NCBI GenBank assembly: GCA_030150335.1 | Contig: JASLGC010000308.1 | Coordinates: forward strand, 1 to 18,068 | Length of the DNA: 18,068 bases | Direction of reading: 5' to 3' | Origin: Flavobacterium sp. | Lineage (GTDB): Bacteria > Bacteroidota > Bacteroidia > Flavobacteriales > Flavobacteriaceae | Translations under genes and position numbers: made by a program | Shown here: piece by piece, positions 1-7,431 of the stretch | How positions within the stretch are numbered: position 1 is the stretch's first letter | Layout: every line of letters begins with the position of its first letter | The notes under the pieces: generated by a model | Database searches by the model: none | Seen by the model: the letters and a program-made list of their open reading frames with translations, nothing else | What the model was told of the DNA's origin: nothing

Positions 1-278
1 AATAGCAATCCATACACAATAGAACGCTTAAATCCCCAATTGCCTATCAAATCTTTGCGTCTATACGAACTCACTAAAAACAAAATCAACGCTCCTAAGT
101 AATAAGCTGTATAAAATGAAAAGTCGATAAGTTGGGATTGAAACTGGTCTAAATGAAAGAAGGCTTTACAAAACGGAATAAAAATACTGTTCCCTGCTGC
201 AAAAAATCCCCAAAAGAAGAAAACGGTAACCAATATATACAAAGCTGGATAATTGGTTTTCACTGATGTATTACTCAT
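1..278 (-). CDS. FHS-family sugar MFS transporter, N-terminal part (truncated by window edge)
   Basis: The minus strand from the ATG at 278 reads open for 92 codons to the window edge. The product starts MSNTSVKTNYPALYILVTVF and continues FFFWGFFAAGNSIFIPF, then a polar stretch, then FQSQLIDFSFYTAYYLGAL. This matches the first two membrane helices of the FHS (fucose-galactose-hexose:proton symporter) branch of the major facilitator superfamily, with the W-G after the hydrophobic run and the Q-S-x-L-x-x-F-x-F-Y motif starting helix 2. The expected role is inner-membrane uptake of a monosaccharide; the substrate cannot be read from this fragment. The gene is transcribed leftward, divergent from the lipoprotein at 538. 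A TATATTTG element at 314-321 lies 35 bp upstream of the start. The family is fairly sure; the exact member is not. Confidence 0.75.
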   Translation of the reverse strand, partial: MSNTSVKTNYPALYILVTVFFFWGFFAAGNSIFIPFCKAFFHLDQFQSQLIDFSFYTAYYLGALILFLVSSYRRKDLIGNWGFKRSIVYGLL

Positions 279-313
279 ACGAATATCGTTGTATTAGGTT
301 TTAATTAACTTTT

Positions 314-321
314 CAAATATA
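314..321 (-). promoter_or_regulatory. Bacteroidota -7 promoter element for the sugar transporter
   Basis: The minus strand reads TATATTTG, an exact match to the Bacteroidota -7 consensus TAnnTTTG, 35 bp before the transporter ATG. I see no good TTTG/TTG -33 element at the usual spacing, so this rests on the -7 box and its position only. Confidence 0.4.
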
Positions 322-503
322 GATAAATCCTCTTTGCACTTAACTATTTATACCTTCAAAATTACACTCATCTACCTATAAACTTCTAATTTGAGATTGC
401 CATCTTGTACAGTAGCAATAGCAAAACACCCTACTGCACACAGAATATGTCGTTAAATAACTATTAACTGACTACAATTACTACTTTATACCAAGAAAAA
501 AAC

Positions 504-511
504 TATTTTTG
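504..511 (+). promoter_or_regulatory. Bacteroidota -7 promoter element for the 538 lipoprotein gene
   Basis: TATTTTTG matches TAnnTTTG exactly and lies 26 bp upstream of the ATG at 538. No clear -33 TTG is visible 17-23 bp further upstream. Confidence 0.35.
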
Positions 512-537
512 TCACTGAAAATAATTCAAATCTTGAT

Positions 538-1545
538 ATGAAAAAGTTTTTTACCATTGCAAGTATAGCTATGCTAACCGTTTTATCCTCTTGTGATGAT
601 GGAAATATCGTATATAATGACATCGACTTTAGTAAAGATACGTCTGTGTCTAAATGTAGTACAGTTGGAGCTGAAAAAATATTCTACAAAATTCAGAATG
701 ACGAAGCTCTTATCTTAGTTGTAGATGCAGATAACTTAATGCAAGACCAAACTACTGAGTCTGTTGATGTTGAAATCGACGGTCAATCAACTTCTTTGGA
801 CTACAGAAAGTACACAAGTAAAGTTGACAATACATCTATCTGTAATTTACCACCTCCTGCTACTCCGTCTGTTGTAAAAAGTATAGCAGCATCTCCTGGT
901 GGAACTGTACACATCAGCAGAGAAATTTCCTTAACGAATAATACTACAGAAAGTAACAATTCTGTATCAATGACATACCAATACGCTTTCTACTTACAAA
1001 ATATCAACTTCAATGATGGGGATACTAATATTAAGTACGACAAGATGTTATTTGGAACAAACAATTATGCAAATCGCACATTGGCTTTTAAGTTTACCAA
1101 CAGCGATGGCTCAAACAAAACATTACTTCACTGTGAAGGAGGAAATCGCGCCATTGCAATAGCAGATAAAGAAGTTATTTTAGTTAACTTAACTCTTGAG
1201 GATGCACCAAATGAGGCTGGTACGAAAACAATCAACTTAGATGATAATAGAGTTGCTATTTTCAGACAATACAATCGCACAGGTATCAACCTGACTAACG
1301 TATGTCAATATGAAGGGGATATTCCTGGTTCTACACCAGCTAACGTAAATAAGCTTAATGAACTATGGACTGCCAATAGAGGACAGATAGTAATCGAAAC
1401 TCGTAAAACAAATCCATTAGAAGGCGAGCCTAAACTTGTACACACTGTGTCTTTAAAAGGAGCACACTTCATCAAAGACCAATTAGATAATCATTCTTTC
1501 ACAAAAGACGTTCTACTTGGAGAATACACTACAGATTTGAAATAA
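538..1545 (+). CDS. Flavobacterial lipoprotein of unknown function
   Basis: This is a 335-residue protein. The N-terminus MKKFFTIASIAMLTVLSSC is a type II signal peptide with lipobox LSSC, the lipidated cysteine at 19, followed by Asp-Asp. The mature protein should therefore be anchored to a membrane, probably the outer membrane, facing the periplasm or the surface. There are no other membrane segments. The rest is Thr/Asn-rich and looks like beta structure. Four further cysteines (in SKCST, SICNL, LHCEG and NVCQY) could form disulfides in the periplasm. The motif around ICNLPPPATP resembles a recurring flavobacterial lipoprotein family that I recall only as hypothetical. The gene is monocistronic: its own leader precedes it and a strong terminator follows at 1564-1593. 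No enzymatic or binding motif is recognised. Confidence 0.8.
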   Translation: MKKFFTIASIAMLTVLSSCDDGNIVYNDIDFSKDTSVSKCSTVGAEKIFYKIQNDEALILVVDADNLMQDQTTESVDVEIDGQSTSLDYRKYTSKVDNTSICNLPPPATPSVVKSIAASPGGTVHISREISLTNNTTESNNSVSMTYQYAFYLQNINFNDGDTNIKYDKMLFGTNNYANRTLAFKFTNSDGSNKTLLHCEGGNRAIAIADKEVILVNLTLEDAPNEAGTKTINLDDNRVAIFRQYNRTGINLTNVCQYEGDIPGSTPANVNKLNELWTANRGQIVIETRKTNPLEGEPKLVHTVSLKGAHFIKDQLDNHSFTKDVLLGEYTTDLK

Positions 1546-1563
1546 TTCCTAAAGGATATATAT

Positions 1564-1593
1564 AAAAAACCACCTAATTAGGTGGTTTTTTTT
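1564..1593 (+). terminator. Intrinsic terminator after the 538 lipoprotein gene
   Basis: The perfect inverted repeat CCACCTAATTAGGTGG (1570-1585) is preceded by an A-run and followed by eight T residues. It lies 20 bp after the stop codon. The symmetry allows function on both strands, but no minus-strand gene ends here. Confidence 0.9.
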
Positions 1594-1757
1594 ATGCTAT
1601 TATATTAGTAAAATCATGAGGCATCGCATTTACAAATAACCATATTTAATCTTAACTCGAGCAAATAGTTTAATCTGATTATCAATGAATTATTGTATTT
1701 CATAAAAAACAACGCATTCTGTGCAAAACATCTAAAGTTCCCCCAAATCCACTTAAA

Positions 1758-1790
1758 CTTGTTTTGCTCTTGTTTTACTCTTGTTCGGAA
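1758..1790 (+). repeat. Three-unit tandem array with 11-bp period
   Basis: Units are CTTGTTTTGCT (1758-1768), CTTGTTTTACT (1769-1779) and CTTGTTCGGAA (1780-1790). The first two differ at one base; the third keeps CTTGTT. The period is not a multiple of three, so this is not a coding repeat. A small hairpin, GTAAAC/GTTTAC at 1809-1826, follows. Function unknown. Confidence 0.7.
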
Positions 1791-1902
1791 AACAGCCCCT
1801 CAACCCAAGTAAACACTGGAGTTTACCGAAGGCGACCAAAACAAATCTAAAATTAAAACAAATATATTACTGAATACCAACTATTTAGATTCAATGAAAT
1901 TA

Positions 1903-1956
1903 TCAAAAGTGGGCAAAATATAACAAAATCGTCAAAAGTGAGCAAAATATAGCAAA
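1903..1956 (+). repeat. Two 25-bp direct repeats, 29-bp period
   Basis: Copies lie at 1903-1927 and 1932-1956, separated by ATCG. They share TCAAAAGTG and GCAAAATATA and differ at two positions (1912/1941 and 1923/1952). The junction sequence CAAAATCGTCA at 1924-1934 recurs at 1973-1983, hinting at a third, decayed unit. Spacing and length would suit a protein-binding iteron or a recombination remnant; neither is shown. Confidence 0.65.
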
Positions 1957-1980
1957 TACTATCATTTACTATCAAAATCG

Positions 1981-2028
1981 TCACATTGAAAAAAAAGCCA
2001 TTGTCATGTTTGTAAGTTTGCAATGTGA
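1981..2028. repeat. Inverted repeat TCACATTG / CAATGTGA with 32-bp spacer
   Basis: Perfect 8-bp arms lie at 1981-1988 and 2021-2028. The right arm is followed by CACAACGG. It could be an operator-like pair or a chance match; no adjacent gene makes either likely. Confidence 0.35.
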
Positions 2029-2190
2029 CACAACGGAATGAGTAGCTATAATCCTAATTCATTAATTATTGTATAATAACTAATTTTTGGCAGCATGTTA
2101 GAATTTGAAAACCTAAATCTGGAAGTTAGAAGAAGTAAGCTTTTTGATTTATCATTACGGAAATTTCAAATGAATATTCTTGAATTGCCC

Positions 2191-2283
2191 TCGACAACCC
2201 CTCAATATCAATTCGATATCCCTTCGATATTCCTTCGATAAAAAAGCCTTTTATCGGAATGATTACGAAGTATATTCGAAGAG
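2191..2283. repeat. Imperfect palindrome built from an 11-bp-period TTCG array
   Basis: Plus-strand units of exactly 11 bp run TCGACAACCCC (2191), TCAATATCAAT (2202), TCGATATCCCT (2213), TCGATATTCCT (2224) and TCGATAAAAAA (2235). After a short centre the pattern returns inverted: on the minus strand, reading left from 2281, the units are TCGAATATACT, TCGTAATCATT and CCGATAAAAGG, again 11 bp each. The innermost arms CGATAAAA (2236-2243) and TTTTATCG (2249-2256) pair perfectly around a 5-nt loop, and ATTCC/GGAAT extends the stem across a 2-nt bulge. A transcript would fold into a long imperfect hairpin. I do not know a named family for it. Confidence 0.7.
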
Positions 2284-2503
2284 ATGGCGATGCATCTAAG
2301 TATTAAACTAAAAATAATAAAAATCAACAGGTAGTATTCTTAAATTCCATTTATCCTTACATTCCATTTTGCAAGCACTATGTCAATATTACCGACATAC
2401 CTCACAAACTAATAAAAACAGGTTGATACCCCCCATTAAAGAACCTATCACCTTTAAAATCGTTTAAATTATAATCTGAAGTGTCTCTTTTAATATTATA
2501 TAC

Positions 2504-2534
2504 AAAAAAAGGGGCAAGCGCAAAGTCCTACCCC
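2504..2534 (-). terminator. Intrinsic terminator for the TOTE-like gene
   Basis: On the minus strand GGGGTAGG (2534-2527) pairs with CTTGCCCC (2518-2511) in an 8-bp stem with two G-U pairs and an 8-nt loop, followed directly by seven T residues (2510-2504). The wobble pairs form only in minus-strand RNA, which matches the orientation of the gene ending at 2654, 120 bp upstream. Confidence 0.65.
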
Positions 2535-2653
2535 CAACGACGTGTCTGAAAACAAAACGTTTCCAAAACGCCGATTCGCAGTCGATGTTATACAGTATAG
2601 ATACCATCTCTATATAGTCAACTTTCAACTGCTAATTGCTAATTATAAACTGT

Positions 2654-4159
2654 TCAATCCTCATCTTTCTCTAACCAAAACACCCTCCATCCCCATTCAT
2701 TTAGCTTTCTATTAAAATTCAAAATTGCTTTGTATTTTACAGTATCTCGGTCTTTTACATTTGCCTGCTCTATCAATTGTTTGTTCACGAAAACATTATC
2801 TACAAACCCAAATCCCAATTGACCGACTTTGATTACATTTTCTCCCATTTTTATAACCTCTGACTGCTTTCGAGCAACGCGCTTTATAGTTAATACATTG
2901 TATTGCCCTGGATTTCTACCATTCTCAAATCGAATAGCATAAACTTCTCCAATCTTTGGATTGTTTATCAACTTATTGTATCTAAAACAACCTCTTTTTG
3001 ACTTATTCTTTATGAAATTTGCTATCTTTTTTTCTTCATTTATGTATTCTAAAGCAACTATCTCTTCAGGAATATCTGCAAACAGCATTTCCTCTGCCAC
3101 AATCCCATACTTCTGATAAAGAAACCTGTTCGACGTATTACCTCTAACTGTGTCATACCACGGTTCATTAACCCACTTCGTAACCGCTATAGGCAATGCT
3201 CTATTGTTAAATTCACAGACTCTAATAATGCTTTCTATTTCTGTTCTTGCTTCAATTAATAGTTCTCTTTTTAATAATAATGGAACGAACTGTAGCCGAA
3301 CATTTACTAAATATTCCTCTTTTGCCTGCATCAATAATGCTTTACAGTAAGAGCTAAATACTAATTCGGCATCGGTTGAGTTTATCTCTGCTAATAACTG
3401 CCATACCCAAAACTCTTTCCTATTTTGCTGAGCGAAAGGCAGAAACTCTTCCATAATATTTTGCTCACCCAATATCAGATGAATCTTTACTTTAAAGTAA
3501 ACGAGATACTTACGTTCAGGTAGTCGTTCTATCAAGTCTATAAGTTTGGGTAAAAATGCAATCATTCTTTCCTTATCATAGCTTACATTACCATCTAAGG
3601 TTATTCCTTCAATTAACTGTTTAGCATAACCAAAATAAACCTGTTCTGCTAAGGACATAAACTCTTTTCCATCGTATTTTATCGGAAAGTAATCTTTTAG
3701 TTTTAAACTATCTAAACCACACCAATCGATTACTTTTATGTAATTCTTACTCCCTTGAAATGCTCTATGTAAAGCTTTTATTAATACACTAAAGTTTTCT
3801 GTGCTTGTAGTAAATGGTAATTTTTGTAATATTTCAAACAACACATTGCTCTTTTGCTCATCCCATTGCTTACAGTTTACATGTGAATGGAGCACCTTGC
3901 TAATTGGCTTAATCAGCGCGTTATAAAACCTTTTTTCTTCTTTAGGTACCTCTAAAGCCGCTATCTTTTGCAGAATTTCTATGAAATCAGTAAACTGACT
4001 TAATTCAACAGATTCTTTTAGATAATCATAATATACCCAAGCGCTTGCTCGTCTATTCCAAATGCTTGTTGCGTTGGCATTCAGGTTGCTTTCTGCTAAT
4101 TCCAATGCCTCTTCTAACTTGCCAACTTTGCGTAATTTATTAACTTCTGTACTTGACAT
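2654..4159 (-). CDS. Helical/TPR protein with two C-terminal S1/CSD-like OB domains (TOTE conflict-system-like)
   Basis: The product is 501 residues if started at the ATG at 4159. The frame runs 18 bp further to a TTG, but the ATG has the A-rich leader GGTTAAAAAAATAGTT typical of Bacteroidota. Residues 1 to about 380 are helical with TPR-like pairs (LRKVGKLEEALELAESNL near the start, then IWNRRASAWVYYDYL). From about 390 come two beta-rich segments: GEVYAIRF at 404-411, and from 446 GQLGFGFVDNVFV ending in NEWGW (487-491). The second has the G-F-G-F-V...V-F-V pattern of cold-shock/S1 OB folds. As I recall, this tandem matches the paired S1/CSD domains named after TOTE conflict systems. The expected role is RNA or ssDNA binding in the cytosol. 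No primase, helicase or nuclease partner of a full TOTE locus is visible. Function is inferred. Confidence 0.65.
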   Translation of the reverse strand: MSSTEVNKLRKVGKLEEALELAESNLNANATSIWNRRASAWVYYDYLKESVELSQFTDFIEILQKIAALEVPKEEKRFYNALIKPISKVLHSHVNCKQWDEQKSNVLFEILQKLPFTTSTENFSVLIKALHRAFQGSKNYIKVIDWCGLDSLKLKDYFPIKYDGKEFMSLAEQVYFGYAKQLIEGITLDGNVSYDKERMIAFLPKLIDLIERLPERKYLVYFKVKIHLILGEQNIMEEFLPFAQQNRKEFWVWQLLAEINSTDAELVFSSYCKALLMQAKEEYLVNVRLQFVPLLLKRELLIEARTEIESIIRVCEFNNRALPIAVTKWVNEPWYDTVRGNTSNRFLYQKYGIVAEEMLFADIPEEIVALEYINEEKKIANFIKNKSKRGCFRYNKLINNPKIGEVYAIRFENGRNPGQYNVLTIKRVARKQSEVIKMGENVIKVGQLGFGFVDNVFVNKQLIEQANVKDRDTVKYKAILNFNRKLNEWGWRVFWLEKDED

Positions 4160-4710
4160 AACTATTTTTTTAACCAATAACTTATTTTATTCAAGAAAAT
4201 TAATACTTATACGCTTTTCAATTTTATGACAATTGGTAGTAAAAACGAATTATTTAATGTAATTAAAGATTATTACAAACATTTTTTATGATTAAAAAAA
4301 GGCTTTGCAACGAGAAAGTATATTATTAAGAAAACGCAAGACTTGAGAAACATTCTACTCCAGTAAAATACTTTGCTGCGTTTGAAAAGAAAAGTAACTA
4401 TAAAATATTATTACCATTAGGAATGATGTATTCCGTTGATGTATAATGACGAAGAAAAAGCCATTTAGAGAAAAGCAGCATGAATATTGACCACGTATTA
4501 TCATGGACATAATCAACATTATAAGGATAAAAAAAACTTCAACTTTATAGGAACTTAAAAAAACAGATTACCTATTTACAATTATCAAGGGCAGACAAAT
4601 AGATTAAATAATACATTGTGAATGTAGGAGGTCAATCCACAATACAGGCCCCCTTATTCTCACAATAAAAAAGCCGACACTTCCCCGCTACTAACTACAC
4701 AACAGCATTC
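4160..4710. other. Gene-free, possibly decayed stretch between the TOTE-like and DUF262 genes
   Basis: No intact gene, tRNA or strong hairpin is present. At 4330-4443 the plus strand reads 38 sense codons that look protein-like but have no start codon near the 5' end and are closed on both sides by stops. The segment 4610-4690 has short C-runs. I read this as either leader DNA of the minus-strand gene that starts at 4159 plus the trailer of the DUF262 gene, or as the remains of a lost gene. Confidence 0.4.
4330..4446 (+). pseudogene. Possible gene remnant (38 codons, no start)
   Basis: The frame gives ENARLEKHSTPVKYFAAFEK followed by KSNYKILLPLGMMYSVDV and a stop at 4444-4446; an in-frame stop lies just upstream. 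The composition (Ala/Phe/Lys mix and a hydrophobic LLPLGMM stretch) is more protein-like than random AT-rich DNA, but I recognise no family. A chance open frame is the main alternative. Confidence 0.15.
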
Positions 4711-6642
4711 TTAAATTTCATTAAGCAATAACTTATTCATCTCTGTATCTTGAATATCCGGCAACTCCCAATAAGCAATGAAATCCATAAACATCTGACG
4801 CCCCCTGTCCTCAATAGACTGCTTGTTCCATTCCTCATAATTCAATAAATCCAACTCAGAACTCGTCAAACGGTACTCGTGTTTAATTGCATTGCGCACC
4901 TTATTTTGGACGTTATTAAAGCTATTTGCATCATATTTATTGTATGATAAAAACATATTCCCCACAGAATAAGTGTACTTATTACGGTTCAACTTCTGTT
5001 GGCTGTTAATATCCTTGTACGTACTTCTTTCCATATAGCAATCCTCAGACGGATATACCAAATTAATACGAGGTTCTCCACTACTTAATAAAGTTCCTTT
5101 ATGGTCTTCTAATGACTTCAGAAAATACTCGAGTCCTGCCCAAGTCTTAAATCCTTCTCCTTTTTGTATGTGCTTACTCACCTCACGCCATTTGAAGTGT
5201 TCAACGCGAGTTTCCATTAGTGTTTCCAATAAATATGTATTATCATGCGCACGCCCTCGCAGATAATAATTGTTCACATCCCTAAACACATCCTCTTGAT
5301 TCAGGTTGGAGTTGTTTCCTTGTAACAAAAAACACATAATATTATGACGTTCAATAGCAAATAACAAGCGCTCTATAGTCGCTATTTTCTGAGTAACCTC
5401 TACCTCTGTAGCTCCACTGTCTTTCATTGGCAAATCATGCATCAAGATTCCCAATACTAAGTTCAACATATACTTTCCATAACCACGAGGAAAATTATTC
5501 AAGCGTTGTATGCTTTTCTGTATTTTCTCAGTTACGATAAACTTAAAGTCCTCATCACCATCTACAGCAAAAGGGTTGTTGATGAAATACCACAAAACTA
5601 CAGCCTTGCGCATGCTTTCCAACCATTGTACAAGTTCGCTATACTCAGCATAGTTTGTATCACCCAATTCCTTTTCTAAGTGAAAATCTTGGGTAAATAA
5701 ATGTTTCTGGTACGACTTAAAATCGGTAGATACCATAGACGGACGAGAGAAATACAATAGCCAAAACGCTTTCAAAAACGCGTCGTCATCCATTGCCTGC
5801 TCTGGGTTTCTACCCAACCATTTATATACCTCTAACCACGATTGGTTAACCTTTTTTCTACTTCTGTCAATGTTGCTCTTAGTGGTCAACTGCTTGGAAA
5901 CGATATACAAAACACGGTTTTTCAATCGCTCCAAACTCGATAATTGTTTTCCTCTAAAGTTTAGCGTTTCAAACACCATCGACACATCTAATGGACGCTC
6001 TTTAGACTCGCTTAAATTTAAGATTGAGAACAATAAGTGTTTGGTTATTTTCTCTATCCATAGGTTGATTTCCTGTTGAGGGAATCCCCCTACTCTCTGC
6101 GCAAAATACGTCTTAGCAAGCGTCAGGTTATGAGTGTACAACGTCTCCGTTTCCTCACGCATATAATCTACATCATTGAATATTTCTCGGATTAAAAAAT
6201 TGTGAGAAGGCACATCTACATGATACCCAAAAATATATCTGTTATTATTGTTTTCCTGAACTTTAAAATAAGTACCTATCAACGCTTGTTTCTGTGGTCC
6301 ATCTTCCATGACAGCCACCAACTCTGACAAGAGAATTAACAGTGTAGTCAAACGTTGTTGTCCATCGACAAGGTTCACTCCTGTATAAGCAGTATTCTTA
6401 ACATACAACTTATCTCCTCTCAAGGTAAAGCCTTCCTTGCGAATACTCTCCTTATCGTTTGCAGTAAAATCAGTTAACGTTAGAATACCTGTAAAGTGAA
6501 AAGCATTTCTCAATTGATGCGTATTAGAAAGGTCATTCCACAACTCCTCCAATTCCTTTTTAGTCCACGAATACCCTCGTTGATAATCGGGAATACGAAA
6601 TACTCTCTCTCTAAAAACCTCCTCAAATGTTACTATATTCAT
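4711..6642 (-). CDS. DUF262 (GmrS/ParB-like) protein with degenerate HNH/DUF1524-like C-terminus
   Basis: The product is 643 residues from the ATG at 6642. The frame extends 33 codons to a TTG at 6741, but the family normally starts right at the motif found after the ATG (MNIVTFEEVFRERVFRIPDY) and the ATG has an A-rich leader. Hallmarks of the DUF262 nucleotide-dependent domain are present: QRGYSW at 21-26, DGQQR at 93-97 and, later, NFRGKQLSSLERLKNR. DUF262 proteins include the GmrS half of the GmrSD modified-DNA restriction enzyme and many phage-defence proteins. The C-terminus has DUF1524-like features (VGNMFLS, spaced Asn residues, YEEWNKQSIEDRGRQM) but lacks the expected H-x-x-P motif: the matching place reads LVYPSEDCY. 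Nuclease activity is therefore doubtful. It lies upstream of, and in the same orientation as, the TOTE-like gene, about 550 bp away. I expect a cytosolic defence role, by inference. Confidence 0.75.
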   Translation of the reverse strand: MNIVTFEEVFRERVFRIPDYQRGYSWTKKELEELWNDLSNTHQLRNAFHFTGILTLTDFTANDKESIRKEGFTLRGDKLYVKNTAYTGVNLVDGQQRLTTLLILLSELVAVMEDGPQKQALIGTYFKVQENNNNRYIFGYHVDVPSHNFLIREIFNDVDYMREETETLYTHNLTLAKTYFAQRVGGFPQQEINLWIEKITKHLLFSILNLSESKERPLDVSMVFETLNFRGKQLSSLERLKNRVLYIVSKQLTTKSNIDRSRKKVNQSWLEVYKWLGRNPEQAMDDDAFLKAFWLLYFSRPSMVSTDFKSYQKHLFTQDFHLEKELGDTNYAEYSELVQWLESMRKAVVLWYFINNPFAVDGDEDFKFIVTEKIQKSIQRLNNFPRGYGKYMLNLVLGILMHDLPMKDSGATEVEVTQKIATIERLLFAIERHNIMCFLLQGNNSNLNQEDVFRDVNNYYLRGRAHDNTYLLETLMETRVEHFKWREVSKHIQKGEGFKTWAGLEYFLKSLEDHKGTLLSSGEPRINLVYPSEDCYMERSTYKDINSQQKLNRNKYTYSVGNMFLSYNKYDANSFNNVQNKVRNAIKHEYRLTSSELDLLNYEEWNKQSIEDRGRQMFMDFIAYWELPDIQDTEMNKLLLNEI

Positions 6643-7431
6643 GCTAACTTTTTTTGAATTTCCTGCATTTGGAATGCGCTTGGAATTAGGTGCTCCGTGC
6701 TTTTCCAGCTTGTAAGAAGGGGTAAAAATAATACTATTCAAGAGAAATACGAAATAAGGTAGGCACTACATTACAGCGTATACTTTTCTGCTGAAGCATT
6801 TCCTTATGAAAGTACCCTATAACTCATCTGGTAAATATTGAAATGACAATCATAAATACGATTTTCAATGCTGTAAAGATGTATTACAACACAATCTATT
6901 TTAGCTTGCAGATTGCATTGATATTTCACTTAAAATAACACAAATCAATGGTATTTTGTCTTTGTACCAGAGCAGAATAACAAGCCTTCAACTTACTTCA
7001 GATTTTATCTATATATAGTTCATTTATTTCTAACGAAATCTCATAAATGCCTTTTCTTCCTCCAATATCCATCTATAAAATCATATACTTTACTATAAAT
7101 ACAGATAAATATCACTATAAATGAAATTTAATTAATTCATTAAAAAATTGATTGTGAATACCTTATTAGCAGTTTGCTTCAAATTCACATATTGAGTTGT
7201 AAACACCTTTAAAATACAGTAAACATTTTATATATTGCATTTCCTTAATAAGAATGTACATCTTATAATTTTTTCTTAAAAAAAAGAACTATTTCTAATT
7301 TGCCATTTTAATTAAACACAACTTTTGAGTTGTAACACAATTTAATTGCTATTTCTACGTAGTATAGGTAGCTTCATAACACGAACCTTAAATAAGCATT
7401 TGTATAATAAAAGATAAAAAACAATAATTTA
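6643..7431. other. AT-rich intergenic stretch between divergent genes
   Basis: No gene, RNA or strong hairpin is seen in about 790 bp. It should hold the promoters of the DUF262 gene (leftward) and the coiled-coil gene (rightward), but I find no full -33/-7 pair for either. TTGAGTTGTAA followed by ACAC/CACA occurs twice, at 7192 and 7325, which may be a coincidence of low-complexity sequence or a weak operator pair. Confidence 0.4.

Larger units (their letters stand above)
1594..2653. other. Gene-free stretch of about 1.06 kb with unusual repeats
   Basis: No convincing gene is present. The stretch contains a short 11-bp-period array (1758-1790), a 25-bp direct repeat (1903-1956), an 8-bp inverted repeat with a 32-bp spacer (1981-1988 and 2021-2028), a palindromic 11-bp-period array (2191-2283), and a minus-strand terminator (2504-2534) for the gene that starts at 4159. 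C-runs near 1740, 1796, 2429 and 2531 and a locally GC-richer patch at 2537-2590 differ from neighbouring intergenic DNA and may be leftovers of older insertions. This last point is inference. Confidence 0.6.

Noticed and set aside
2095..2241. Plus-strand open frame of 48 codons starting MLEFENLNLEVRRSK, preceded by AATTTTTG
   Set aside because: Its last third runs through the 11-bp-period array, which is not a coding repeat, and no promoter pair, conserved motif or downstream partner supports it. It remains the best small-ORF candidate in the gene-free stretch.
2640..2650. TGCTAATTGCTAATTA near the end of the TOTE-like gene, seen as a possible tandem repeat
   Set aside because: Only two 7-bp units are present and such AT-rich doublets are common in this sequence; too short to call a repeat feature.
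3150..3350. 66-codon plus-strand open frame
   Set aside because: It lies wholly inside the TOTE-like gene on the other strand, in low-complexity sequence; an antisense shadow.
4160..4177. TTG start giving six extra residues (MVKKIV) on the TOTE-like protein
   Set aside because: The ATG at 4159 has the A-rich leader expected in Bacteroidota; the TTG lies within that leader.
4660..4710. AGC...GCT with a run of T on the minus strand after the DUF262 gene, considered as a terminator
   Set aside because: Only three base pairs form before mismatches; the stem is too weak to support a call.
5870..6079. 69-codon plus-strand open frame
   Set aside because: It lies antisense within the well-supported DUF262 domain gene and shows no protein-like motif.
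6643..6741. TTG start giving 33 extra residues on the DUF262 protein
   Set aside because: The family's conserved N-terminus begins at the ATG at 6642, and the extension resembles no family sequence.
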